A stretch of DNA of 39,578 nucleotides, taken from contig UQCV01000013.1 in the NCBI GenBank assembly GCA_900539665.1, forward strand, positions 1 to 39,578, in the 5' to 3' direction. How positions within the stretch are numbered: the first letter of the stretch is position 1; each line of letters opens with the position of its first letter. Both the position numbers and the translations under genes were made by a program. Origin of the DNA: an uncultured Succinivibrionaceae bacterium (lineage in GTDB: Bacteria > Pseudomonadota > Gammaproteobacteria > Enterobacterales > Succinivibrionaceae). Under the pieces are notes generated by a model that saw nothing but the letters and a program-made list of their open reading frames with translations, was not told the origin of the DNA and did not search any database. Positions 24,632-32,963 of this stretch are shown here, piece after piece.

Positions 24632-25291
24632 GTGAGTAGAAAAGAAATGCAAGACACCATAAACGACGCTGAAAGTTTAGCGCGCAATATTACTCCTAAA
24701 ATTATTGAACACACCCCTGTAGCTAAACTACCAACTCCTTTTGGCCTCTTTAATATTGTTGCTTTTCGTGACAACTTAAATCGTGAACATGCTGCTATAT
24801 ACATGGGCACCCTTGACTCAAAAGAACCAGTCCTTGCAAGAATTCACTCCGAATGCCTCACTGGTGATACTTTGTTTAGCCTCAAATGCGATTGCGGTTT
24901 TCAATTAGAAGCTGCTTTACGCCAAATTGCCAAAGTTGGCCGTGGAGTTTTACTTTACGTCAGACAAGAAGGTCGAGGCATTGGCTTGTTTAATAAAATT
25001 AAAGCCTACCACCTACAAGATGAAGGCCTTGATACCGTCGATGCTAACCTACGTTTAGGCTTACCGGCTGACGCTAGACGTTATGAAATTTGTGCTGAAA
25101 TGTTTAGTTTACTCGGCGTTAAAAGCGTAAACCTCATGACTAATAATCCAGCTAAGGTTGAAGAACTAAAAAAATATCATATCGATGTTTCCGCCCGAGT
25201 TCCATTAGAAGTTGGCCGTAACAAATTCAATAGTGGCTACCTCGATACTAAAGAATTTCGCATGGGGCATATGTTTAGCCACCAAGACTAA
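24632..25291 (+). CDS. ribA: GTP cyclohydrolase II
   Basis: Opens the imidazole ring of GTP, the first committed step of riboflavin synthesis. The 219 residues carry the zinc-binding set C75, C86 and C88 (ECLTGDTLFSLKCDCGFQ). They also show RQEGRGIGLFNKIKAY with the catalytic Arg and Tyr-containing loop, and the LMTNNPAKVEEL ending motif. The first 25 or so residues extend beyond E. coli RibA; the given start is GTG, and an ATG five codons later is equally possible. It is a stand-alone RibA, not fused to RibB. A terminator follows, so it is separate from nadB. Confidence 0.93.
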   Translation: MSRKEMQDTINDAESLARNITPKIIEHTPVAKLPTPFGLFNIVAFRDNLNREHAAIYMGTLDSKEPVLARIHSECLTGDTLFSLKCDCGFQLEAALRQIAKVGRGVLLYVRQEGRGIGLFNKIKAYHLQDEGLDTVDANLRLGLPADARRYEICAEMFSLLGVKSVNLMTNNPAKVEELKKYHIDVSARVPLEVGRNKFNSGYLDTKEFRMGHMFSHQD

Positions 25292-25348
25292 AATACGAGT
25301 CTAAAGCGAATAGCTTTTCATTTTTAGTTTAAGCCCAAAGCTTTAAAC

Positions 25349-25386
25349 CTTGATGCCACCATTTTTGGTGGCATTAAGTTTTTTTC
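25349..25386 (+). terminator. ribA terminator
   Basis: CTTGATGCCACC (25349-25360) and GGTGGCATTAAG (25367-25378) form a 12-bp stem with one G-T pair and a 6-nt loop, followed by a run of T. Confidence 0.85.
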
Positions 25387-25651
25387 CTCTTCATTTCAAT
25401 TTCCCCTCTAAATTCAACTTCAATTACTCTCTAATTTATTCTTCAGTTTCCTCCAATTCCTTCTTCCCCTTTTTACTAAAATTTTGGCATCTACCTAAAT
25501 TTAAATTTTACTGCCCACCTTTTTAAACACAAAAATCAGATGATAAACAAGAAATTTTCATAAAAAATAGTTCCTTTGTGGGAATCCTTAACGGATTTTT
25601 TACAAAAAACCTCCCTAAAACGTTCTTAAGTACTAAAATAGATCAAATTTT
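25379..25651. other. ribA-nadB intergenic region with G-free pyrimidine tract
   Basis: No gene is evident. From 25379 to 25485 the given strand has a single G (25446) in 107 bases and is rich in C and T, the composition expected of a Rho-utilisation site in rightward RNA. Further on, AATCC/GGATT (25583-25587, 25593-25597) followed by T-run makes a weak terminator-like hairpin in front of nadB. Confidence 0.4.
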
Positions 25652-25669
25652 TTGGGAGAGAAGAAAAAG

Positions 25670-27301
25670 ATGAATTCAAATTCAGTAGTCCGAGACTGCG
25701 ACGTCTTAGTCATTGGCAGTGGTGCTGCCGGTCTATCTCTTGCTATCAGCTTAGCAAGCAACAATATCAAGGTAATTGTCATTTCAAAGGCCCAAATTAA
25801 CGCTGGCTCGACTAACTATGCTCAAGGTGGTATAGCCGGGGTTTTCAATACTGCCGACGATAACGACTCAGTTGCTGAACACGTTGAAGACACACTGATT
25901 GCCGGGGCTGGCATGTGTGATAAATCGGCCGTGGAATTCACACTCAAAAATGCCCATGACAGTATTGAATGGTTAATTGAACAAGGCGTTCCTTTCGACA
26001 CTAGAGAAGATAAAGTAACAGCTGAACAATCTCCTTATCATCTCCATCGTGAAGGTGGCCATTCACATAGGCGTATTTTCCATGCCGCTGACCATACCGG
26101 TCACACCATTCAAGATACTTTAAATAAAGTGGTTATGCAGACCCCAAACATTGAAGTGTTAACCGACTCTCATGCCATCGATCTCATTACCACTAGAAAA
26201 TTAGGTCTCGCTGGTAACCGAGTATTAGGGGCTTATGTATACAACACTAAAACCGACACCGTAGAAACAGTTAAGGCTAAATTTACCGCCTTATGTACTG
26301 GTGGGGCCTCAAAGGTTTATCAATACACTTGCAACCCTGAAGTATCATCAGGTGATGGGATTGCTATGGCTTGGCGTGCAGGCTGTCGTGTTGCCAATAT
26401 GGAATTCAATCAATTCCACCCAACCACTTTATTCAACCAAAATGACCGCAACTTCCTCTTAACTGAAGCTCTACGTGGTGAAGGCGCATTATTAAAGCGC
26501 CCTGATGGTACTAGATTTATGCCAGACTACGACGAACGCGGGGAACTTGCTCCACGTGATATCGTAGCTCGCGCCATCGACCATGAAATGAAAAAACTCG
26601 GCGTTGATTGTATGTACCTTGATATCAGCCATAAATCAGCTGACTTTATCACTCGCCACTTCCCAACCATCTATGAACGTTGCCTAAAGATTGGCATCGA
26701 TATGACCAAGGAACCAATTCCTGTAGTCCCTGCTGCTCACTTTACTTGTGGTGGCGTTATGGTGGACTGTCGTGGCCGTACGGACATCGATTGTCTCTAT
26801 GCCGTTGGGGAAGTTTCATATACCGGGTTACACGGCGCTAACCGCTTAGCCTCTAACTCTCTGCTTGAATGTGTAGTCTATGGTCACGCGGCAGCTAAAG
26901 ACATCATTGCTCGTATGCCATTAGCCATTGCTGTACCTGAACTTCCAGTATGGGATGAAAGCCAAGTAACTGATGCCGATGAAGAAGTTGTAATTCAACA
27001 CAACTGGCACGAACTTAGACTTATGATGTGGGACTATGTCGGGATTGTGCGTACTGATAAGCGTCTCGAAAGAGCAATGCACCGCATTAAGCTTTTAAAC
27101 GATGAAGTTCATGAATTTTATTCTAACTTCCGCGTATCAAAGAATTTGCTTGAACTTCGTAACTTGCTTCAAGTAGCAGAGCTCATCGTTAAATGTGCTA
27201 TGGCTAGAAAAAATTCTGTAGGTCTTCACTATAACGTTGACCACCCAGAAGCACCAAAAGATAGTAAGCCTACTATCCTTTCTCCATACGATAACAACTA
27301 A
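25670..27301 (+). CDS. nadB: L-aspartate oxidase
   Basis: FAD enzyme that oxidises L-aspartate to iminoaspartate, the first step of de novo NAD synthesis; with fumarate as acceptor it works without oxygen. I choose the ATG at 25670 (543 residues) over the TTG at 25652 because GGGAGAG lies at the right distance before it. Motifs: FAD-binding VLVIGSGAAGLSLAISL at the N-terminus, STNYAQGGIAGVF, HREGGHSHRRIFHAADHTG, RGEGALLKRPDGTRFMPDYDERGELAPRDIVARAID, and AAHFTCGGVMVDCRGRTDI. The C-terminal helical domain is complete. nadB next to the rpoE region is conserved in gammaproteobacteria. Confidence 0.96.
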   Translation: MNSNSVVRDCDVLVIGSGAAGLSLAISLASNNIKVIVISKAQINAGSTNYAQGGIAGVFNTADDNDSVAEHVEDTLIAGAGMCDKSAVEFTLKNAHDSIEWLIEQGVPFDTREDKVTAEQSPYHLHREGGHSHRRIFHAADHTGHTIQDTLNKVVMQTPNIEVLTDSHAIDLITTRKLGLAGNRVLGAYVYNTKTDTVETVKAKFTALCTGGASKVYQYTCNPEVSSGDGIAMAWRAGCRVANMEFNQFHPTTLFNQNDRNFLLTEALRGEGALLKRPDGTRFMPDYDERGELAPRDIVARAIDHEMKKLGVDCMYLDISHKSADFITRHFPTIYERCLKIGIDMTKEPIPVVPAAHFTCGGVMVDCRGRTDIDCLYAVGEVSYTGLHGANRLASNSLLECVVYGHAAAKDIIARMPLAIAVPELPVWDESQVTDADEEVVIQHNWHELRLMMWDYVGIVRTDKRLERAMHRIKLLNDEVHEFYSNFRVSKNLLELRNLLQVAELIVKCAMARKNSVGLHYNVDHPEAPKDSKPTILSPYDNN

Positions 27302-27370
27302 AAGGGTCTTAGAGCTTACTTCTTAAATAGGCGCCATAGGTGATAAACACCTTGGCCTAAACAGGCCCCC

Positions 27371-27400
27371 AAAGCTTTATAGTGACAAAAGCTTTATAGT
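27371..27400 (+). repeat. 13-bp direct repeat after nadB
   Basis: AAAGCTTTATAGT occurs at 27371-27383 and 27388-27400, 17 bp apart, between the nadB stop and its terminator. Likely a small slippage product. Confidence 0.6.
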
Positions 27401-27407
27401 TAATAGC

Positions 27408-27439
27408 AAGCCCCTCTTTCCTCAAGAGGGGCTTTTTTT
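27408..27439. terminator. Bidirectional terminator between nadB and the ABC ATPase gene
   Basis: AAGCCCCTCTT (27408-27418) and AAGAGGGGCTT (27424-27434) pair perfectly with a 5-nt loop and are followed by T-run. It lies between two convergent genes and probably serves both, although the U-run favours nadB. Confidence 0.9.
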
Positions 27440-28307
27440 AACTAATAGTGTGCCCACCAAGAGCTCCGGCGTACGTTAAACTAGCCCCATAGGATTTACT
27501 TAAAAGCTCGCTAGTTAAGGCTTGAGGCTTGACGCTCATTAGTGTTTTGTTAGGCATGGTGAGTAAAATTTGTTGTGGCTTACAACTTCTCAAAGCCATC
27601 TCAGGGTTGTGAGTAACTAACAAAATGCCACGGTTTTTAGTTAGCGCCCACTTAGATAAGATGTGATAAAACTCCGTACGACGTCCAAGGTCTAACGAAG
27701 CATCCCCTTCGTCAATTAACAAAAAACAAGTGTCTTGCATTAACGCCCGCGCTAGATTAACTAAAGCTAATTCACCCCCACTTAAAGTAGCAACCGACCG
27801 GTCTTTTAAGGCTTCAATCCTAGTTATTTTTAAAACTTCAGCCAAAAGCTCAGAACTTTCTGCCGAAAATCCCCAAAAGGAACTTTTGCCCCCGAGTTTC
27901 ACTGTTTCTTGCACCGTTAAATTAGAGCTCACCATAAAATTTTGTGGCACATAGGATAAGTACCGTGCCCCAATTTTAGGGGAAGTTAAGGAGATAATTT
28001 CGTTATTTGGTACCTCTAGAACCCTAAATATCTCAGCTTGCTCGTTGTTGTTTTCTTCATCTACTGTTTGGAAATCGATTGTATTTGGTAATGCGCTTTG
28101 CGTCGCAGGTACTACTGCTACGGTGCCCGAAATTTTAGTCCGTAAACCTAAAATAGTTTTTAATAAAGTTGATTTTCCGGCCCCATTAGCTCCTAAAAGC
28201 AAGGTAATACCACCACAGGGCAAGACCAAATTGGCCCTAAAGCCAATATCAGTCACCAAATCTTTGACGACTAAATTTAAGCCTGAGGATAAATGTTTTG
28301 CTCTCAT
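27438..28307 (-). CDS. FecE-like ABC transporter ATP-binding protein
   Basis: A 289-residue ABC ATPase of the iron-siderophore/cobalamin (FecE/BtuD) type. Walker A is GANGAGKS (39-46), signature LSGGELALVNLARAL, Walker B FLLIDEGDAS and H-loop LLVTHNPE. DEGDAS replaces the usual DEPTS/DEPTN after the catalytic Glu. About 45 residues between Walker A and the Q-loop (PATQSALPNTIDFQTVDEEN and following, to YLSYVPQN) exceed the usual length and form an odd hydrophilic insertion. The gene starts 9 bases after the stop of the permease with a clear GGAGG, so the two form an operon. Substrate (ferric siderophore, haem, molybdate or cobalamin) cannot be decided. Confidence 0.85.
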   Translation of the reverse strand: MRAKHLSSGLNLVVKDLVTDIGFRANLVLPCGGITLLLGANGAGKSTLLKTILGLRTKISGTVAVVPATQSALPNTIDFQTVDEENNNEQAEIFRVLEVPNNEIISLTSPKIGARYLSYVPQNFMVSSNLTVQETVKLGGKSSFWGFSAESSELLAEVLKITRIEALKDRSVATLSGGELALVNLARALMQDTCFLLIDEGDASLDLGRRTEFYHILSKWALTKNRGILLVTHNPEMALRSCKPQQILLTMPNKTLMSVKPQALTSELLSKSYGASLTYAGALGGHTIS

Positions 28308-28316
28308 ATAAACCTC

Positions 28317-29324
28317 CTACCCTCGCTTTGGTCGCATTTCCACATATAAAATCAACAAAAAGAACGGAACCCCAGCAATCCCTGTTACTAAACCTACTGG
28401 AATTTCGGCGGCCGTAAATGAACGCCCCAAAGCATCTGCCAGCATTAAAAACATGCCCCCAACTAGCGCCGTCATGATAAGTTCAGGTTTGCCGCTTTTG
28501 ATACAGTAACGCACAATATTTGGTACCACTAAAGCTACCCAACCTATCACCCCAACAGCTGCGACAGTAGTAGCCGTTATACTTGCAGCGATAAATAGCA
28601 GCACAAAGGACCATAAACGCACTCTAAAGCCTTGGGTCACTAAAATGTCTAAAGGCAAAGCTAGAAGGTATAAAAATGGACGCAACAACAATAACGGAAG
28701 ACTAGCTACTACCGCTACCCCAAAAAGTAACCACACCTCAGACCAGCCAACACTACCAAGTCCCCCTGACATGATATAAAACATACCACGCAAGGTACCA
28801 TTATCAGGCGTTAAATAACGCCAGACCCCAAGCACAGATGCTAAGAACGAACTTAATAAAATTCCACATAAAATTAGCACTAAGATATTAAGCACGCCCC
28901 GGCGTCCCAATATGAATGAAACGAAGAGCGCTAACGTCGCCGCCCCAACGCCACCTAAAATTGACCCCACAGTTACTAACACCAACCCGCCACTAAGACT
29001 AACGGCTGCAACCGTACCTAAAGCCGCCCCAGCTGACGTACCTAAAATATCAGGAGCAACTAAAGGATTTTGAAACACGCGCTGAAAAATAGCCCCGGCA
29101 ACAGCAAGTAAGGCTCCACTTAGAAATCCACACACAACTCTTGGTAGTCGCCACCATAAAATTTGCCCTGGTAGCGACTCCGTTTCAGCTCCAAGGGTGA
29201 TAACTTCTTTTAAACCAGTTACGAGCTCATTACCAGAAAGCCAAGAACCACCTGCCATTAAAGACAGCCCCAAGGTTAGAAGCAACATTAAAATGGCGCT
29301 TAGTACTATTTTATGGTTACGCAT
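28317..29324 (-). CDS. FecCD-family ABC transporter permease
   Basis: A 335-residue polytopic permease with about nine or ten helices. Family blocks: LPRVVCGFLSGALLAVAGAIFQRVFQNPLVAPDILGTSAGAALG, PDNGTLRGMFYIMSGGLG and VAAVGVIGWVALVVPNIVRYCIKSGKPE, then the ending EIPVGLVTGIAGVPFFLLIL. These are typical of permeases for iron-siderophores, haem or vitamin B12. It precedes the ATPase gene in an operon. No periplasmic binding protein or TonB-dependent receptor is in the 250 bp upstream or elsewhere in the window. Confidence 0.88.
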   Translation of the reverse strand: MRNHKIVLSAILMLLLTLGLSLMAGGSWLSGNELVTGLKEVITLGAETESLPGQILWWRLPRVVCGFLSGALLAVAGAIFQRVFQNPLVAPDILGTSAGAALGTVAAVSLSGGLVLVTVGSILGGVGAATLALFVSFILGRRGVLNILVLILCGILLSSFLASVLGVWRYLTPDNGTLRGMFYIMSGGLGSVGWSEVWLLFGVAVVASLPLLLLRPFLYLLALPLDILVTQGFRVRLWSFVLLFIAASITATTVAAVGVIGWVALVVPNIVRYCIKSGKPELIMTALVGGMFLMLADALGRSFTAAEIPVGLVTGIAGVPFFLLILYVEMRPKRG

Positions 29325-29500
29325 AAACGATCTTCACCTAAAATAAATTTTCCTCCAAGCCATGGAGGTTACATCCTTAAAACTCATAGTAGCATTTTGC
29401 GCCATTAGAGCTACCAACTATTCTCAAAACACCATCAGGAACTTTGAATTTATTAGCGTTTGAACGTTAAAAGCAGTTATCTTAAATCTGATTTGTCCAT

Positions 29501-29540
29501 AAAAAAGACCTCCCAAATCTTTTAATTTACGGAGGTCCTA
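29501..29540 (-). terminator. Terminator after the ferredoxin gene
   Basis: On the coding strand GGACCTCC (29531-29538) and GGGAGGTC (29507-29514) pair with a 16-nt loop, followed by TTTTTT. Serves the leftward ferredoxin gene. Confidence 0.75.
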
Positions 29541-29577
29541 AGCTTAATAATAGCCACTTGCTAATCAATAATGTTAA

Positions 29578-29769
29578 CTATTCTTGCACTTCTTCAATCG
29601 CAGCAAATGGACATTCATCCTGGCAAGCGCCACATTCAGCACACAAATCCGGATCGATCATACGCTTTTCGCATTTTGGATCTTTCTCATCAGGACGAAT
29701 GGCACCACATGGACAACAATCTTCGCAATTGCCACAACCAGTGCACTTTTCAAAATCAATCTTGAACAT
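29578..29769 (-). CDS. yfhL: YfhL-like 2[4Fe-4S] ferredoxin
   Basis: A 63-residue ferredoxin with two complete CxxCxxCxxxCP motifs, CTGCGNCEDCCP and CAECGACQDECP, separated by about 27 residues (DPKCEKRMIDPD between), with a ninth Cys in the linker (DPKCEKR). This is the length and arrangement of YfhL/Fdx ferredoxins, low-potential electron carriers in the cytoplasm. In E. coli yfhL lies next to pdxJ-acpS; here it is monocistronic, with its own terminator, between the ABC genes and pilU. A TATAAT at 29811-29816 (opposite strand) may be its -10 element, without a good -35. The name is by similarity; other small ferredoxins are hard to exclude. Confidence 0.85.
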   Translation of the reverse strand: MFKIDFEKCTGCGNCEDCCPCGAIRPDEKDPKCEKRMIDPDLCAECGACQDECPFAAIEEVQE

Positions 29770-29865
29770 CTCTCTGCCTTATACATAAAAACTCGGACAT
29801 ATTCCGAAAACTTGCCTATTATACAGTAACCACGCCTTATAGACATCATGAATTATACTTCAAGT

Positions 29866-29902
29866 TAAAAAGGAACCCCGACAGCTTATGGCCGGGGTTC
29901 CT
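29866..29902 (-). terminator. Terminator after pilU
   Basis: On the coding strand AGGAACCCCG (29893-29902) and CGGGGTTCCT (29871-29880) pair perfectly with a 12-nt loop, followed by TTTTAAC. Ends the leftward pilT-pilU unit. Confidence 0.85.
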
Positions 29903-29941
29903 CTTTTCACTTGTTACGCTACCAAATAGCGTAGTTTGATT

Positions 29942-31063
29942 TTATTCAAATACTACATTTGAAAGTTCATCATTTTCATGCACGCCACCAGAGAGCTTAA
30001 TCATCAAGCGAACTTCGTTTTCAGAGTCAGCATACTGTAAAGCATTGTGGTAGGTGATGATACCCTGTTGGTAAAGTTCAAACAAGCTACGGTCAAAGGT
30101 AGTCATACCTTCTTCCTTAGACTTAAGCATGATTTCCTTCAACTTAAAGAGTTCATTCTTTTGGAGCGCATCAGCTACAGTTGGAGTATTAACCAAGATA
30201 TCGAAAGCTGCACGACGACCACCAGTAGTAGTTTCAATAAGCTGCTGAGCAATGATTGCATTTAAGTTTACCGAAAGGTCGAACAACATCTGGCGTTGGC
30301 TTTGTTCAGGCACTAAGTGCATGATACGGTCAATAGCCTGGTTAGCGTTGTTAGCGTGCAATGTTGCTAATACTAAGTGACCAGTTTCCGCAAAGCTTAA
30401 CGCAAATTCCATGGTTTCACGTGAACGAATTTCGCCTATCAGAATAACGTCTGGAGCCTGACGCAATGCTGACTTCAAAGCTGCATCATAACTTTCAGTA
30501 TCGGTACCAACTTCACGCTGCGTTACAATTGAACGCTGATGGTGGTGTACATATTCGATCGGGTCTTCAATAGTCAAAATATGACCATCTGAGTTCATGT
30601 TTCGGTGACCAATCATAGCCGCCTGAGTGGTAGACTTACCAGCCCCAGTTGCCCCTACAAAGAGCAGCAAACCACGGTCCTGCATAACCCAACGGGTAAA
30701 AGTTGGTGGCAAATGCAAATCTTCAGGTGTAGGAATCTTTTCCACAATACGACGGAATACGACCCCAGGATTGTTAAGCTGCCAAAAAGCACTCACACGA
30801 TAACGCCCAATATTTGGACGATAGATCGCAAAGTTAGCTTCTTTTTCTTCGTTAAACTGCTTCCACAGATCTGGGCGATCAGCCATAGTTTCATGCACAA
30901 AAGCATAAACTTGGTCGTAATTGAGTTTACCTGCTTCAATTGGAGTTAAATGCCCATCAAGCTTGACCGCAGGTTCAAGATCAACGGTAAGAAACAAGTC
31001 AGAAGCCTTGTTTTCATTCATGAACATTAGGTATCTATCTATACCTAGTTGCTGATTAATCAT
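29942..31063 (-). CDS. pilU: Type IV pilus retraction ATPase PilU
   Basis: Accessory hexameric ATPase that works with PilT in pilus retraction. The 373 residues open with the PilU-type block DRYLMFMNENKASDLFLTV, then a PAS-like N-terminal domain. Walker A is GATGAGKSTT (137-146), the Asp box is in HILTIEDPIEYVHHHQRS, Walker B is DVILIGEIRSRETM, and the His box is SFAETGHLVLATLHANNA. It ends in an extended tail, as PilU proteins do compared with PilT. It follows pilT by 17 bases on the same strand. Confidence 0.93.
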   Translation of the reverse strand: MINQQLGIDRYLMFMNENKASDLFLTVDLEPAVKLDGHLTPIEAGKLNYDQVYAFVHETMADRPDLWKQFNEEKEANFAIYRPNIGRYRVSAFWQLNNPGVVFRRIVEKIPTPEDLHLPPTFTRWVMQDRGLLLFVGATGAGKSTTQAAMIGHRNMNSDGHILTIEDPIEYVHHHQRSIVTQREVGTDTESYDAALKSALRQAPDVILIGEIRSRETMEFALSFAETGHLVLATLHANNANQAIDRIMHLVPEQSQRQMLFDLSVNLNAIIAQQLIETTTGGRRAAFDILVNTPTVADALQKNELFKLKEIMLKSKEEGMTTFDRSLFELYQQGIITYHNALQYADSENEVRLMIKLSGGVHENDELSNVVFE

Positions 31064-31080
31064 TTCAGTTTATCCTTGAA

Positions 31081-32151
31081 TTAGAAAATTGTGCTTGGAT
31101 CCTTGGCCTTAGCCTTGGCGTCTGCTACAGTAACTACCCCGTTTTGAACCAAAGTCTTAAGCGCAGAGTCCAAAGTCTTCATCCCAACGTTGGCCCCAGT
31201 CTGCAACATAGAGTACATCTGTGCTACCTTGTCTTCACGAATCAAGTTACGAATTGCAGGAGTACCAATCATGATTTCGTGAGCTGCAACTCGACCACCA
31301 CCAATACGCTTTAACAGGGTTTGAGAAATTACTGCACGAAGTGATTCTGACAACATAGAACGCACCATCCCCTTTTCTGCCCCAGGGAATACGTCGATGA
31401 TACGGTCGATGGTCTTAGCAGCTGAGTTAGTATGCAAGGTACCAAATACCAAGTGACCAGTTTCGGCTGCGGTCAAAGCTAAACGAATAGTTTCAAGGTC
31501 ACGAAGTTCGCCCACCAGAATGATATCCGGGTCTTCACGCAAAGCTGAACGTAATGCGTTATTAAAAGAATGGGTGTCACGGTGAACTTCACGCTGGTTT
31601 ATTAAGCAGCTCTTATTTTGGTGTACGAATTCGATCGGGTCTTCGATGGTCAAAATATGGCTATGTTGAGTATCGTTTACGTAGTCAATCATCGCAGCCA
31701 AGGTGGTAGATTTACCAGAACCGGTAGGACCAGTAACGAGCACTAACCCACGTGGATAGCTTGCGATTTGTTGGAAAATTGGAGGGCAATCGAGATCTGC
31801 TAAAGTAAGAACTTTTGACGGAATGGTACGGAATACTACCGCCATACCACGGTCTTGGTTAAATACGTTCACACGGAAACGAGCCAAGTTTGGCACTTCA
31901 AAAGAAAAGTCACATTCTAAATTTTCTTCGAATTCCTTTCTTTGGTAGTCATTCATAATATCGTATACCAAGTTGTGGATAGTAGCCTTATCAAGTGGCT
32001 CCATATCACGCACTTCCATACTGATCTTATCGCTGACCATAAGTTTACGCATATCGCCATCAACACGAATCATTGGCGGAACACCTGCAGAAAGGTGTAA
32101 ATCCGAAGCATTGTTCTTTACACCGTACAACAGTAAATCTAGAATATCCAT
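31081..32151 (-). CDS. pilT: Type IV pilus retraction ATPase PilT
   Basis: Main motor for pilus disassembly and twitching. The 356 residues start MDILDLLLYGVKNNASDLHL, with SAGVPPMIRVDGDMR, the classic PilT opening. Walker A is GPTGSGKSTT (141-150); the Asp box is in HILTIEDPIEFVHQNKSC, Walker B is DIILVGELRDLETI, and the His box is TAAETGHLVFGTLHTNSA. The C-terminal retraction segment is present (AIRNLIREDKVAQMYSMLQTG). It is divergent from yggS with a 61-bp gap, the arrangement found in Pseudomonas and Vibrio, where yggS-proC-yggT neighbour pilT. Confidence 0.95.
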   Translation of the reverse strand: MDILDLLLYGVKNNASDLHLSAGVPPMIRVDGDMRKLMVSDKISMEVRDMEPLDKATIHNLVYDIMNDYQRKEFEENLECDFSFEVPNLARFRVNVFNQDRGMAVVFRTIPSKVLTLADLDCPPIFQQIASYPRGLVLVTGPTGSGKSTTLAAMIDYVNDTQHSHILTIEDPIEFVHQNKSCLINQREVHRDTHSFNNALRSALREDPDIILVGELRDLETIRLALTAAETGHLVFGTLHTNSAAKTIDRIIDVFPGAEKGMVRSMLSESLRAVISQTLLKRIGGGRVAAHEIMIGTPAIRNLIREDKVAQMYSMLQTGANVGMKTLDSALKTLVQNGVVTVADAKAKAKDPSTIF

Positions 32152-32212
32152 CTGTATATCTCTCTTTAGTATGAAAACACCCGTTAAAGGTTAGTTTCTT
32201 AGGTTATTTATT

Positions 32213-32917
32213 ATGAGCAACATCCAGGAAAACATCAAACATATCAAACAACAAATTGTGAAATTTGCTAACGATGTAAAACGAAATCCTGCCGATATAT
32301 CACTCCTTGCCGTAAGTAAAACCAAGCCCATAACTGATATCATCGAGGCCTATGCTGAGGGTCAACGCCAATTTGGGGAATCCTATGCACAGGAAGCCTG
32401 TGAAAAAATAGACCAGCTAAAAGCCATGGGTTACCACGACATCGAATGGCATTTTATCGGCCCTTGTCAATCCAACAAAACTAAAATTATAGCCGAGCAC
32501 TTCGATGTCGTGCAAAGTGTTGATCGAGCTAAAATTGCGCAGCGTCTTAATGACCAACGCCCCGCAAACAAAGGAGCCTTACGCATAATGCTCCAGGTAA
32601 ATATCAGTGCAGAAGATCAAAAGTCAGGTTTAACCCCTGAGGAAGTCCCTGCCCTTGTGAACTATATTACCGACAACTGCCCTAACCTTATAATCATAGG
32701 TTTAATGGGAATTGCGGAAAACACAACCGACAATACAGAAATCAAACAGCAATTTGATCTTTTGGCATCCATCCGCCAAAACTTAAACCCCAAATATCCA
32801 TCCATTCAAGAATTATCCCTTGGCATGACCCACGACATGGCAATCGCCATTGCCGCCGGAAGCACCATGGTAAGAATCGGTACTGCTATTTTTGGCGCAC
32901 GCAACTACAATAATTAA
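32213..32917 (+). CDS. yggS: Pyridoxal phosphate homeostasis protein (YggS/PLPBP)
   Basis: Binds pyridoxal 5'-phosphate through a Lys and keeps free PLP and amino-acid pools balanced; no known catalysis. The 234 residues show the alanine racemase-type barrel, with the PLP Lys in LLAVSKTKP (K36), FGESYAQEACEK, WHFIGPCQSNKTK, QVNISAEDQKSGL, LGLMGIAE-type wording and the phosphate loop LSLGMTHDMAIAIAAGSTMVRIGTAIFG. MTHD replaces the usual MSxD (M in SMGMS). Length is normal. First gene of the rightward yggS-proC group. Confidence 0.95.
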   Translation: MSNIQENIKHIKQQIVKFANDVKRNPADISLLAVSKTKPITDIIEAYAEGQRQFGESYAQEACEKIDQLKAMGYHDIEWHFIGPCQSNKTKIIAEHFDVVQSVDRAKIAQRLNDQRPANKGALRIMLQVNISAEDQKSGLTPEEVPALVNYITDNCPNLIIIGLMGIAENTTDNTEIKQQFDLLASIRQNLNPKYPSIQELSLGMTHDMAIAIAAGSTMVRIGTAIFGARNYNN

Positions 32918-32963
32918 ATTTAACATTTTTATCACAAAATCAACACCAACAAATAAAGAGAAC

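Noticed and set aside
29558..29829. Three rightward frames over the ferredoxin gene
   Set aside because: Shadows of a 63-residue protein with two perfect 4Fe-4S motifs on the leftward strand.
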